DNA of 64,000 bases, from the NCBI GenBank assembly GCA_024234595.1, contig JACKNZ010000006.1, positions 62,001 through 126,000 on the forward strand. Reading direction: 5' to 3'. This document shows positions 24,805-33,712 of the stretch, piece after piece (position 1 is the stretch's first letter; each line of letters opens with the position of its first letter). Source of the DNA: Moraxellaceae bacterium. Its GTDB lineage: Bacteria > Pseudomonadota > Gammaproteobacteria > Pseudomonadales > Moraxellaceae. The notes beneath the pieces were generated by a model. The model was not told where the DNA came from. It saw nothing but the letters and a program-made list of their open reading frames with translations, and did not search any database. The position numbers and the translations under genes were made by a program.

Positions 24805-25938
24805 TTACATCGCTTTCACTTGCATCAATTCAATAAAATGGTCAAACAATTTGTCGGCATCATGGGGGCCTGGGCTTGCTTCAGGGTGTCCCTGAAAGCT
24901 AAACGCAGGTTTGTCAGTACGATGAATGCCTTGCAAAGAACCATCAAACAAGGATTTATGCGTAGCGCGCAAATTAGCTGGCAAGCTCGCTTCGTCCACC
25001 GCAAAACCGTGGTTTTGGCTGGTAATCATCACTCGCCCTGTAGCCAAATCTTGCACAGGGTGATTAGCTCCATGATGGCCAAATTTCATTTTTAAGGTGT
25101 TTGCACCCGAGGCCAAGGCTAATAATTGATGCCCTAAACAAATTCCAAACACAGGAATATCGGTAGTTAAAAATTGTTTAATCGCCTCAATGGCATAGGT
25201 ACATGGCTCAGGGTCGCCAGGCCCATTCGACAAAAAGATGCCATCAGGATTCATAGCCAACACCACATCGGCAGGGGTTTGGGCAGGTACAACAGTGACA
25301 TCACAACCACGGTCAACCAACATTCTTAAAATGTTACGTTTTACGCCAAAGTCATAAGCAACGACTTTAAATTTGGCTGGCTCTGCTGGCGTTACATGAC
25401 CTTTGCCTAATTGCCAAGAACCTTCTGTCCATGCGTAGTTGTCGGTCACGGTCACAACTTTGGCTAAATCAGCCCCTTTTAAGCCACCAAAACCACGCGC
25501 AGCCGCTAAAGCTGCTTCTTCGCTGATGTTGTCACCTGCCAAAATACAGCCATTTTGCGCGCCTTTTTCACGCAAAATACGGGTTAAACGACGTGTATCA
25601 ATGTTGGCGATACCCACAATACCATGACGTTTTAAATAATCAGATAAACTTTCTTGACTACGAAAACTACTAGCCACTAAGGGTAAATCACGAATAATTA
25701 AACCTGCTGCCCATAATTTGGCGGCTTCTTCATCTTCGTTGTTGATGCCTGTATTACCAATATGTGGATAGGTTAAAGTAACGATTTGTTGACAATAAGA
25801 GGGGTCGGTGAGGATTTCTTGATAGCCTGTTAAGGCGGTATTAAAAACAACTTCACCAACGGTGCTACCGTCAGCACCAATGGCTATCCCTCGAAAAATA
25901 CTGCCATCTGCGAGGGCTAAAAGGGCGGGCTTACTCAA
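24805..25938 (-). CDS. carA: Carbamoyl phosphate synthase small subunit
   Basis: 377 residues. The N-terminal CPSase domain (1-~150) is followed by a class I glutamine amidotransferase: oxyanion 'LSNGPGDPEPC', nucleophile Cys in 'VFGICLGHQLLALA' (~268), and the His/Glu pair in 'QGHPEASPGP' (~352). It supplies ammonia to CarB. Translation appears to start at a TTG (25938), with GGAGG six bases upstream; no in-frame ATG fits as well. A TATATT -10 lies just upstream. It is separated from carB by the restriction-modification pair, so both probably share its promoter. Confidence 0.96.
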   Translation of the reverse strand: MSKPALLALADGSIFRGIAIGADGSTVGEVVFNTALTGYQEILTDPSYCQQIVTLTYPHIGNTGINNEDEEAAKLWAAGLIIRDLPLVASSFRSQESLSDYLKRHGIVGIANIDTRRLTRILREKGAQNGCILAGDNISEEAALAAARGFGGLKGADLAKVVTVTDNYAWTEGSWQLGKGHVTPAEPAKFKVVAYDFGVKRNILRMLVDRGCDVTVVPAQTPADVVLAMNPDGIFLSNGPGDPEPCTYAIEAIKQFLTTDIPVFGICLGHQLLALASGANTLKMKFGHHGANHPVQDLATGRVMITSQNHGFAVDEASLPANLRATHKSLFDGSLQGIHRTDKPAFSFQGHPEASPGPHDADKLFDHFIELMQVKAM

Positions 25939-26140
25939 ACGAACCTCCGCGCGTGCGATAATATACTTACAAAAAAGCGAGACAGAACTAGAGACAACGG
26001 AGATTTTGTCATCCCGCCGACCGATTCGCCTCGCTTAGAAAAAATTTATGCGATTCTACGGAAAAGAAGCCAAAAAGTCCAATTTTGTTTGCGATTAAAA
26101 CAGGCTACTATAATCAAGCGAGGCAGAGGAGACATTTAAA

Positions 26141-26734
26141 ATGGCCGCCACTCATTCCATAAGTTTAATTAGTGAAGCCGAATACTTGGCTGGTGAAAAA
26201 ATTAGTCCGATTAAACATGAGTATATTGAGGGCTATGTTTATGCCATGGCTGGCGCACATGCCAATCATAATACCCTAACCCTTAACATTGGCAGTGAAT
26301 TTAGAAGTCACCTGAAAGCAACAGGCAAGCCTTGCCGTGCTTATATGTCCGATATGAAAGTCAGACTGAATCAGGGCAGTAAGTATTATTACCCTGATGT
26401 GTTAGTCAATTGCCCTGCGATTACAGGTTATTTTACCGAAAATCCTTTGTTGATTGTGGAGGTGCTGTCGGACTCGACACGGCGTATTGACGAAACCGAA
26501 AAACGCTTGGCCTATATACAGCTTGAGTCACTGGAAGAATATGTATTGATTGCCCAAGACTTTGTACAAATTAACGTGTTTCGTAAACGCGATGGCTGGC
26601 GACCTACCACATACTTTTTAGGCGATGAGGTCAGCTTTGAGTCTATTGGCCTAAGTTTGGCGGTGACCGATATTTATGATGGTGTTGATAATGATGACAT
26701 GAGAGAGTGGTTGAAGCAAAATAAACCTTCTTAA
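26141..26734 (+). CDS. Uma2-family (DUF820) putative endonuclease
   Basis: 197 residues with the PD-(D/E)xK-like fold of Uma2/DUF820: 'ISEAEYLAGE', 'KHEYIEGYVYAMAG', 'SDMKVRLNQGSKYYYPDVLV' (catalytic Asp in YPD) and 'PLLIVEVLSDSTRRIDETEK' (Glu of EVLS, then Lys). AGAGGAG precedes the ATG. The family is expanded in cyanobacteria and sporadic elsewhere; its role is unproven. It is solitary here and followed by a dispersed hairpin repeat, both in line with a mobile gene. Confidence 0.85.
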   Translation: MAATHSISLISEAEYLAGEKISPIKHEYIEGYVYAMAGAHANHNTLTLNIGSEFRSHLKATGKPCRAYMSDMKVRLNQGSKYYYPDVLVNCPAITGYFTENPLLIVEVLSDSTRRIDETEKRLAYIQLESLEEYVLIAQDFVQINVFRKRDGWRPTTYFLGDEVSFESIGLSLAVTDIYDGVDNDDMREWLKQNKPS

Positions 26735-26742
26735 AACAAGAC

Positions 26743-26790
26743 TTCGACTCCGCTCAGTCAGCCCAAACGCGTTGCCTGAGCGGAGTCGAA
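26743..26790. repeat. Dispersed hairpin TTCGACTCCGCTCAG...CTGAGCGGAGTCGAA, copy 3
   Basis: Perfect 15-bp arms. The core AAACGCGTTGC resembles the ACGTTTGC core of the copies at 4217-4265 and 6970-7016. It lies between the Uma2 gene and the end of the LTA-synthase-like gene. Confidence 0.8.
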
Positions 26791-26805
26791 GGGCTCACCC
26801 TACGG

Positions 26806-28728
26806 CTACTCAACCGCCTTCAACAAACCATGCCTAAGCGCATAATCTGCCCCTTGATAATAACTAATTGCCTCATCAACCAAGGCTTGATTGGTCGAAG
26901 AAGACACAATTTTATCGGTGACTGCTGGGTCTTGATGCAACTCCACATCACGTTGGGGCGACAAAATCACTAACTGATTATCTTTGTATAATCCCATACG
27001 CTGATAAGTGGCAATTAACGCCCGTTGCTGCTCAACAGGCGTTCTAAACACATCGCGCCCCATAAAACGACTGATATAACTCATATTAAGCAAGCCCAAA
27101 ATAGTGGGTGGTACGTCCATTTGACTGGTAATTTGACTCACTTGTTTAGGTGCAAAATACTTAGGCGCGTAAATAAATAGTGGAATGTGATAACGCTCCA
27201 CAGGCACAGCCGTTTTGCCTGCACTGCCTGCACAATGGTCGGCACTTATCACAAAAATCGTATCGTTAAACCACGGTTTCTTTTTGGCTTGTGCCAAGAA
27301 ATGGGCAATCGCCCAATCGGTATATTTAACTGCACTGCTCCACTTTTTTTGAGGTGCATCAATACGGCCTTGTGGAAAGGTATAAGGCCGATGATTTGAG
27401 GTGGTCATGACAATTGAAAAAAACGGTTTTTTGGCGGCATAGCTTTTATCGGCCTCACGCAGAGTACGCAAATACAAATACTCGTCAGCCACGCCCCACA
27501 CATTGGCAAAACCTTGCTCATCTTCACTAAAATCGGTACGGTCAATCACCTGATAACCATTACCTGCAAAAAAAGCATTCATATTGTCAAAATAACCGTA
27601 ACCGCCATAAATAAACTTGCTGTCATAACCTTTTTTATTAAGTACCGAGGCTAAAGAAAACAAGCCATCATTATGAGGACGGCGCACCACCGCACTGCCA
27701 GCTGTAGGCGGAATACCCAAGGTTAAAGACTCCAAACCACGCACGGTGCGATTGCCTGTGGCATAGTATTGGGTAAAAAACAGGCTTTTTGTGGCCAATT
27801 TATCTAGGTTCGGTGTAATATTTTCTTCGCGGCCAAATTGCGTTAAATAATCAGCGCTCAAACTCTCGACCGTAATTAACATCACATTTAAGCGACGCTC
27901 TGGCTTGTTAACCGTCACTTGACGCGTCACATCAAACAAATCATGCGGCTTTAATAAGGTTTCGTGCGGCAAAACCACATTGGCTTTGAGCAAGTTTGAG
28001 GCTTTTTGCTCATCTATTAACTGATAAAACTTATCGTATTCTAAGTTATTGTGTCTAAAAGCATAAAAAAACTGAAACACGCCATTATGCGCCAATTCTT
28101 CGATATACATATTATGCGACAGTGGCGGTACATCATTGCCACGTAACTGCCCTACTAGAGCCAACATAACAAGAGTGATAGCTGCTGTGATTAGGCGTAA
28201 TTTGGGCGTGAGAGGATGGTTAATACTTTCTTGAATACGATGGCGCAATAAAAACGTAACCAACAAGGCCACAAGGGCAATAGCACTAAAAATAGGGACA
28301 ACAGGATAAGACTCTTGGATATTGCCTGTCACTTCGCGGCTATATACTAAATAATCCACGGCAATAAAGTTAAAACGGACGTTAAATTCTCCCCAAAAAA
28401 ACCACTCGCCCGTGATTACAAAACCTAAGCCATATAAATAGATAAACGTCACCAATAAGGTCAACTTGTGACCAATCTTGCTTTGGCGTAATTTTTCGGG
28501 AACTAACAAACCCCACAAGCTAAAAAAACCATACACATAAGCCGCCACCACGCTATCAAATAACAAACCACGCAAAAACAAGCCTGCATAATCAGGCAGA
28601 TAAAAGGGTACTTGCTCAAGGCTACGCACCAACAAGGCAAAACGTAATAAGGTAAAAGCAATGATGGTTATGATAGCTAATAAGGCAGGCAGATTGAGTC
28701 GCCATACTGTGCGATGCAGATTTAACAT
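26806..28728 (-). CDS. LTA synthase-like sulfatase-superfamily membrane enzyme
   Basis: 640 residues. About five membrane helices (~15-200) are followed by a periplasmic alkaline-phosphatase/sulfatase domain (~280-560). Signatures: 'NVMLITVESLSADYL' (metal Glu), the nucleophile Thr in 'YATGNRTVRGLE', 'MTTSNHRPYTFP', and 'VISADHCAGS' with the metal Asp-His. Relatives transfer glycerol phosphate or other phospho-alcohol groups onto lipids or glucans (LtaS, OpgB). In a Gram-negative cell the likely products are phosphoglycerol-decorated glucans or lipids; which is not known. Confidence 0.83.
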   Translation of the reverse strand: MLNLHRTVWRLNLPALLAIITIIAFTLLRFALLVRSLEQVPFYLPDYAGLFLRGLLFDSVVAAYVYGFFSLWGLLVPEKLRQSKIGHKLTLLVTFIYLYGLGFVITGEWFFWGEFNVRFNFIAVDYLVYSREVTGNIQESYPVVPIFSAIALVALLVTFLLRHRIQESINHPLTPKLRLITAAITLVMLALVGQLRGNDVPPLSHNMYIEELAHNGVFQFFYAFRHNNLEYDKFYQLIDEQKASNLLKANVVLPHETLLKPHDLFDVTRQVTVNKPERRLNVMLITVESLSADYLTQFGREENITPNLDKLATKSLFFTQYYATGNRTVRGLESLTLGIPPTAGSAVVRRPHNDGLFSLASVLNKKGYDSKFIYGGYGYFDNMNAFFAGNGYQVIDRTDFSEDEQGFANVWGVADEYLYLRTLREADKSYAAKKPFFSIVMTTSNHRPYTFPQGRIDAPQKKWSSAVKYTDWAIAHFLAQAKKKPWFNDTIFVISADHCAGSAGKTAVPVERYHIPLFIYAPKYFAPKQVSQITSQMDVPPTILGLLNMSYISRFMGRDVFRTPVEQQRALIATYQRMGLYKDNQLVILSPQRDVELHQDPAVTDKIVSSSTNQALVDEAISYYQGADYALRHGLLKAVE

Positions 28729-28799
28729 GGGGAGTCAGACACGACAAACAAAGAGGCTGCTAGGATGCGCGATGATACTTAATACTTTCTTAAAGGTAT

Positions 28800-29201
28800 C
28801 TAAAACAATGTACCTGTTGTGTAAAACCATTGGCCTTGTTCTTTTACAAACGAAGAGCGTTCGTGTAAGACTTGCTGTATGCCTAAACTGTTAAAATGCG
28901 CTTTAAACTCAACCATACCTTTGTCATCTGTCGCTTGACCTGCCTCAACTCCAATAACATCTAAACCTAACCACTGAGTATTTTTAAAGGATTTTTTGAG
29001 GGTTTGTAGCGCGTTTGCCTCTCTAAAATCAGCATGATGAGTATCGACCAAATATTGCGCTTTTTGTAATACAAAGGCCGTATAACGTGAGCGCATCAAT
29101 TGTTCGGCTGTATTTGGTTTTTGTTGTGTTGCCCAAAAACGCTGGCAACACTCTCTATATATTTGGCCTGAGCCGCAGGGACAGAGGTCGTTTTTTTTCA
29201 T
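28800..29201 (-). CDS. YchJ-like SEC-C motif protein
   Basis: 133 residues. The N-terminal SEC-C zinc motif 'LCPCGSGQIYRECC' (~6-19) is followed by the YchJ/UPF0225 NTF2-like domain: 'LMRSRYTAFVLQKAQYLVDT' and 'HERSSFVKEQGQWFYTTG'. Function unknown across the family. It lies 39 bases from the HPP-family gene on the same strand and may be cotranscribed with it. Confidence 0.85.
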   Translation of the reverse strand: MKKNDLCPCGSGQIYRECCQRFWATQQKPNTAEQLMRSRYTAFVLQKAQYLVDTHHADFREANALQTLKKSFKNTQWLGLDVIGVEAGQATDDKGMVEFKAHFNSLGIQQVLHERSSFVKEQGQWFYTTGTLF

Positions 29202-29239
29202 AGTTACAGGCTCTTACGGCATATTTATCAAAATAAGCC

Positions 29240-30343
29240 TTATTTTAACTGCAACAAATTTTGATACAACACAGCAATCATATCTGCACGACTAATAATA
29301 CCTAGTAGTTTTTGGTCTCCGCCAACAACTGGTAAATAATTAAATGATTTTTCAACAAAGTATGGTATTAAATCAACAATATTTTGGCTTGGTTTTACCA
29401 TTACTACTTGTCTGTGCATAATATGTTTGACTTGTTCTTGCCATGTGCCACGCATCTCGGACTCATTACAAAACCACTCGACCACATCCGACAAAGCCAA
29501 TGTTCCTACCAATTGATGCGTACTATTAAGCACGGGCAAACTCATAATATTCATTTCTTTAAAACGAGCTAAAGCATACACAATGTCGTCTTCTGCATTC
29601 AAAAAAACAACATCTTTGGTCATTATTTCGGCACAAGATTGCCCAATATCCAAACGATGATTCGCGTGTTGTTGCGCTTCTAAAATAATACTTTCTAAAT
29701 CATACTGACTAATGTCCAATAGCTCGGTGTGTTGCTCAAGGGCATATTCTATATCTGCGGGTTGAATCGTGACTTTTTGAGTGGGTGTTGGGTCGGCAGA
29801 GCGTTGGTTGATTTGTGCAGGCTGAGGATAGTGACGGCCAACCAGTCGGTTAAATATAATGGCCAATCCAAGCAGCAATACCGAATTTAACAAAACAGGA
29901 TACAGCACAAAATAATAGCCTAAATTGTGTACTGCATCTCCACCAAGTACCGCCGTCATTGCCACCGCACCACTGGGAGGATGTAATGAATCGGTTGTCA
30001 TCATCAAAAAGATGGCAATACTGACCGCAATACTTAATGCCAAGCTTAGATTTTGAATCCATAATGCACAACTTACACCAATAATAGCTGCAATAAGATT
30101 ACCAACAAGCATATTCCACGGTTGTGCTAAGGGACTACTTGATACAGCAAATAACAAAACTGATGATGCGCCCATGGGAGCAATATACCAAGGATTTATG
30201 CCCCTTAAAAAATACCAACAAATAAGCGATGAAAGCATTAAACCAAGTAATGCACCTAGCGTACTCAAACCTCGCTCTTTAGCGGACAAAACCTTAAAAT
30301 TAGGCTTTAAATAATTGAGCCATTTAAGTAATATTTTTGACAC
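29240..30343 (-). CDS. HPP-family membrane protein with two CBS domains
   Basis: 367 residues. The N-terminal HPP domain (~20-175) has four to five membrane helices and the eponymous motif in 'DSLHPPSGAVAMTAVLGG'. A linker (~175-235) leads to paired CBS domains ('IMTKDVVFLNAEDDIVYALAR', 'MNIMSLPVLNSTHQLVGTL', 'SFNYLPVVGGDQKLLGIISR'). HPP proteins have been linked to nitrite transport in plants and cyanobacteria; the CBS pair probably gates by adenosyl-nucleotide binding. Substrate here unknown. Confidence 0.87.
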   Translation of the reverse strand: MSKILLKWLNYLKPNFKVLSAKERGLSTLGALLGLMLSSLICWYFLRGINPWYIAPMGASSVLLFAVSSSPLAQPWNMLVGNLIAAIIGVSCALWIQNLSLALSIAVSIAIFLMMTTDSLHPPSGAVAMTAVLGGDAVHNLGYYFVLYPVLLNSVLLLGLAIIFNRLVGRHYPQPAQINQRSADPTPTQKVTIQPADIEYALEQHTELLDISQYDLESIILEAQQHANHRLDIGQSCAEIMTKDVVFLNAEDDIVYALARFKEMNIMSLPVLNSTHQLVGTLALSDVVEWFCNESEMRGTWQEQVKHIMHRQVVMVKPSQNIVDLIPYFVEKSFNYLPVVGGDQKLLGIISRADMIAVLYQNLLQLK

Positions 30344-30371
30344 AACTCAACCAATACATTGAATTAAAAAG

Positions 30372-30398
30372 AAAAACGGCTCGACTTGAGCCGTTTTA
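30372..30398 (-). terminator. Terminator of the glyQS operon
   Basis: AAAACGGCTC (GACTT) GAGCCGTTTT perfect hairpin with flanking A/T runs, 15 bases after the glyS stop; on the minus strand it ends in TTTTTCTTTTT. Confidence 0.88.
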
Positions 30399-30412
30399 TG
30401 GTTCATAATCCG

Positions 30413-32491
30413 TTACTGCAACTGCGAAATATCCGCCGTTTTTAAGAACAACTCTCGCAAACTCGCCAATAAATTTAAGCGATTTTGACGAATGGCTGCA
30501 TCTTCCGCATTCACCATCACACTATCAAAAAATAGGTCAATGGGTGCGCGTAAGGCCGCCAAAGCAGACAAGGCTGGCGTGTAATCACCTGCGGCAAATA
30601 ACGGAGCTAATTGTGTTTGTAAGCTCGCCACTTGCACGGCTAAGGCTTGTTCAGCCGCTTCACTTAACAAGCTGTTATCGACACCACCTGTCACCGTCAC
30701 GCCATCTTTGCTTAAAATATTGGCCACACGTTTATTAGCAGCCGCTAAAGCTTCAGCTTCGGCTAAGTTGCGGAAGTTCGCTACCGCTTTAATACGACGG
30801 TCAAAATCTAAAGGTTGAGCAGGTTTTAAGGTTTGTACCGCTTGAATGACATCAACGGCAATGCCTTGTTCTTCATACATAGCACGATAACGGCCTAATA
30901 AAAACTCAAATACCTCATTGACGGTATTTGCATTGCTGAGCTTGCTGCCGTACGCATTGACTGCTTGTTGACTCAAGACATTAATATCTAAAGCTAATTC
31001 TTTTTCGATAATAATGCGTAACAAACCAATCGCCGCACGACGTAAACCAAACGGGTCTTTGCTACCTGTGGGTGGTTGATTGATGCCAAAAATACCCACT
31101 AAGGTATCGAGTTTGTCAGCAATGGCCACTGCTAAACCTGTTTTGGTACTTGGCAACACATCACCTGCAAACTTAGGCAAATATTGCTCATTTAACGCCA
31201 AAGCGACATCGTTGGCTTCACCGTCGTTTTGGGCATAATAATAACCTGCAATACCTTGTAACTCAGGAAATTCACCAACCATTTCGGTGGCTAAATCACA
31301 CTTCGCCAAAATACCTGCACGTTGTGCCAATGCCACATCACCACCAATTTGGGCGGCAATAAATGCGGCCAATTCGCTAATACGTTCGGCTTTTTCGTAC
31401 ACTGTGCCTAATTGGGCTTGGAAAACCACGGTTTTTAAGCGTTCATTACGGCTTTCAAGTGTTACTTTTTTGTCTTGTTTAAAGAAGAATTCGGCATCGG
31501 TTAAACGTGGGCGCACCACTTTTTCGTTGCCTTCAACAATAAACTTGGCATTGGTACTTTTGACATTCGCAACAGTAATAAAACGTGGCAATAATTTGCC
31601 GTTGTTATCAACCAAACAAAAATACTTTTGGTTATCTTGCATGGTTGAAATCAAGGCTTCTTGTGGAACGTGCAAAAAGCGTTCTTCAAAACTACACACC
31701 AATGGCACTGGATATTCCACCAAGGCGGTGACTTCGTCCAATAACGCCGCAGGCATTAAGGCTTTGCCGCCCTGCTCAGCCGCTAACTTTTCTACCGCCG
31801 CAACAATCATCTGTTGGCGTTTGGCAAAATCAGGCACAACGTAAGCCATTTCTAATTGAGTTTCGTAGCTATGCTCTAAGCTGGCTGGGTAATTGGTGTA
31901 ATGAAGTGCTAAACGTTCATCTTGTGCCATAAACCGATGACCACGGGTAATACGGTCAGCTTGTTGACTTAAAATAGTCGTTGGTACAACCTTGTCACCC
32001 AACAACATCACCAACCATTGGGTTGGACGAACAAATTCAACTTTAGACGCTCCCCAACGCATACGCTTAGCAATTGGCAAGTTATCTAAGGCTTGTTGCA
32101 CAATGTGTGGCAACAAAGCAACGGCTGTTTCACCTTGAATATGCTTGCTGACCCGTAATTTTTCGCCACTACGGTCGATGTCGGCAATATCAACACCATT
32201 CTTTTTGGCAAAACCGACAGCCGCTTGGGTGGGGTTACCATTGGCATCAAACGCTGCTTTCACAGGTGGGCCATCGACATGCACAGTGCGGTCGGGTTGT
32301 TGCAAGGCTAAATGTTGCACGCTCACTGCTAAACGACGTGGTGCAGCATAATAACGTGCATGGTCATAACTTAAACCCGCTTGTTTTAAGCCTGCTTCAA
32401 TGCCTGCTAAAAAACTTTCTGCTAAGGTTTTTAAGGATTTTGGTGGTAACTCTTCACAGCCTAATTCAACTAAAAAAGGTAAAGTGGTCAT
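30413..32491 (-). CDS. glyS: Glycine-tRNA ligase beta subunit
   Basis: 692 residues, the normal size. It starts with 'LVELGCEELPPKSLKTLAESF', diagnostic for GlyS, and contains 'STMQDNQKYFCLVDNNGKL' and 'DPFGLRRAAIGLLRIIIEKEL'; a DALR-like anticodon-binding end follows. Together with GlyQ it forms the alpha2beta2 enzyme that charges tRNA-Gly. It overlaps glyQ by one base (TAATG). Confidence 0.97.
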   Translation of the reverse strand: MTTLPFLVELGCEELPPKSLKTLAESFLAGIEAGLKQAGLSYDHARYYAAPRRLAVSVQHLALQQPDRTVHVDGPPVKAAFDANGNPTQAAVGFAKKNGVDIADIDRSGEKLRVSKHIQGETAVALLPHIVQQALDNLPIAKRMRWGASKVEFVRPTQWLVMLLGDKVVPTTILSQQADRITRGHRFMAQDERLALHYTNYPASLEHSYETQLEMAYVVPDFAKRQQMIVAAVEKLAAEQGGKALMPAALLDEVTALVEYPVPLVCSFEERFLHVPQEALISTMQDNQKYFCLVDNNGKLLPRFITVANVKSTNAKFIVEGNEKVVRPRLTDAEFFFKQDKKVTLESRNERLKTVVFQAQLGTVYEKAERISELAAFIAAQIGGDVALAQRAGILAKCDLATEMVGEFPELQGIAGYYYAQNDGEANDVALALNEQYLPKFAGDVLPSTKTGLAVAIADKLDTLVGIFGINQPPTGSKDPFGLRRAAIGLLRIIIEKELALDINVLSQQAVNAYGSKLSNANTVNEVFEFLLGRYRAMYEEQGIAVDVIQAVQTLKPAQPLDFDRRIKAVANFRNLAEAEALAAANKRVANILSKDGVTVTGGVDNSLLSEAAEQALAVQVASLQTQLAPLFAAGDYTPALSALAALRAPIDLFFDSVMVNAEDAAIRQNRLNLLASLRELFLKTADISQLQ

Positions 32492-33453
32492 TATTTGCTC
32501 TCCGCTGCCAATTTTGCCAAGACTTCATCACGTAATTCTGGGCTAGCCATTGGAAAGCCTAAACGAGCACGCGCTTGCACATAACTTTGTGCTACCGCAC
32601 GTGCTAATTGACGGACACGCAAAATATAACGTTGACGCTCGGTGACCGAAATCGCACGACGCGCATCTAATAAGTTAAAGCTATGAGAGGCTTTAATCAC
32701 CATTTCATAAGCAGGCAACGGTAAGGGTTGTGGCAAGGCCATTAAACGGTTGGCTTCACTTTCGTAAAAATCGAATAAATCAAAGAGCTTTTCGACATTG
32801 GCATGTTCAAAGTTAAAGGTTGATTGTTCCACTTCATTTTGATGGAACACATCACCATAGGTCACTTTACCAAATTGGCCATCTGTCCATGTTAAGTCAT
32901 AAACAGAATCCACACCTTGCAAATACATCGCTAGACGTTCTAAACCATAGGTAATTTCGCCTGTGACTGGATAACACTCCACACCGCCCACTTGTTGAAA
33001 GTAGGTAAATTGAGTGACTTCCATGCCGTTTAACCACACTTCCCAACCTAAGCCCCATGCACCTAATGTTGGAGATTCCCAGTTGTCTTCGACAAAACGA
33101 ATATCATGCACGGTGGGGTCAATGCCAATATGGCGTAATGAATTGAGATACAACTCTTGAATGTTGTCAGGATTGGGTTTTAACACCACTTGAAATTGAT
33201 AATAGTGTTGCAAACGGTTGGGGTTTTCGCCATAACGACCATCCGCAGGACGACGTGACGGCTGCACATAGGCGGCGTTCCATGTTTCTGGGCCTAAAGC
33301 GCGCAAAAAAGTGGCGGTATGAAAAGTACCTGCACCCATTTCCATATCGTAGGGTTGTAACACGACACAGCCTTGCTGCGCCCAATAATTTTGTAAGGCC
33401 AAAATCAATCCTTGAAAGGTATTGATGGCTTGAGGAATTGCATTGCTGTTCAT
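32491..33453 (-). CDS. glyQ: Glycine-tRNA ligase alpha subunit
   Basis: 320 residues. Class II synthetase core: 'TFQGLILALQNYWAQQGCVV', 'DMEMGAGTFHTATFLRALGP', 'NPNRLQHYYQFQVVLKPNP' and 'VTGEITYGLERLAMYLQGVD' (motif 3). It binds ATP and glycine; GlyS supplies tRNA recognition. First gene of the two-gene operon; the divergent TonB-dependent receptor gene begins 260 bases away. Confidence 0.97.
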   Translation of the reverse strand: MNSNAIPQAINTFQGLILALQNYWAQQGCVVLQPYDMEMGAGTFHTATFLRALGPETWNAAYVQPSRRPADGRYGENPNRLQHYYQFQVVLKPNPDNIQELYLNSLRHIGIDPTVHDIRFVEDNWESPTLGAWGLGWEVWLNGMEVTQFTYFQQVGGVECYPVTGEITYGLERLAMYLQGVDSVYDLTWTDGQFGKVTYGDVFHQNEVEQSTFNFEHANVEKLFDLFDFYESEANRLMALPQPLPLPAYEMVIKASHSFNLLDARRAISVTERQRYILRVRQLARAVAQSYVQARARLGFPMASPELRDEVLAKLAAESK

Positions 33454-33712
33454 TGTTATCTGATGACTAAGAATAAAAAAGTCACTTAGTATAATCGGCG
33501 CTTAGGTCAAGGGCTAGACAAGCTTTGATATTATTCAACATAAATCATGTGCTAGACCACCGCTCAAAAAACAAGCACCTTGTAATTGACCAATACTGAG
33601 CAAAGGGCGTAACCTGATACAGACAATAAAAATGTGCTTTGGCTCACATTATTTATGAGCCAATAAAAGCTCGTTTAGAGCAAAAAATAAAACGCTTATT
33701 GAGTTAAATATC

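Noticed and set aside
33454..33712. B12 riboswitch or Fur box for the TonB-dependent receptor
   Set aside because: No B12-box-like sequence and no convincing 19-bp Fur palindrome in the 259 bases.
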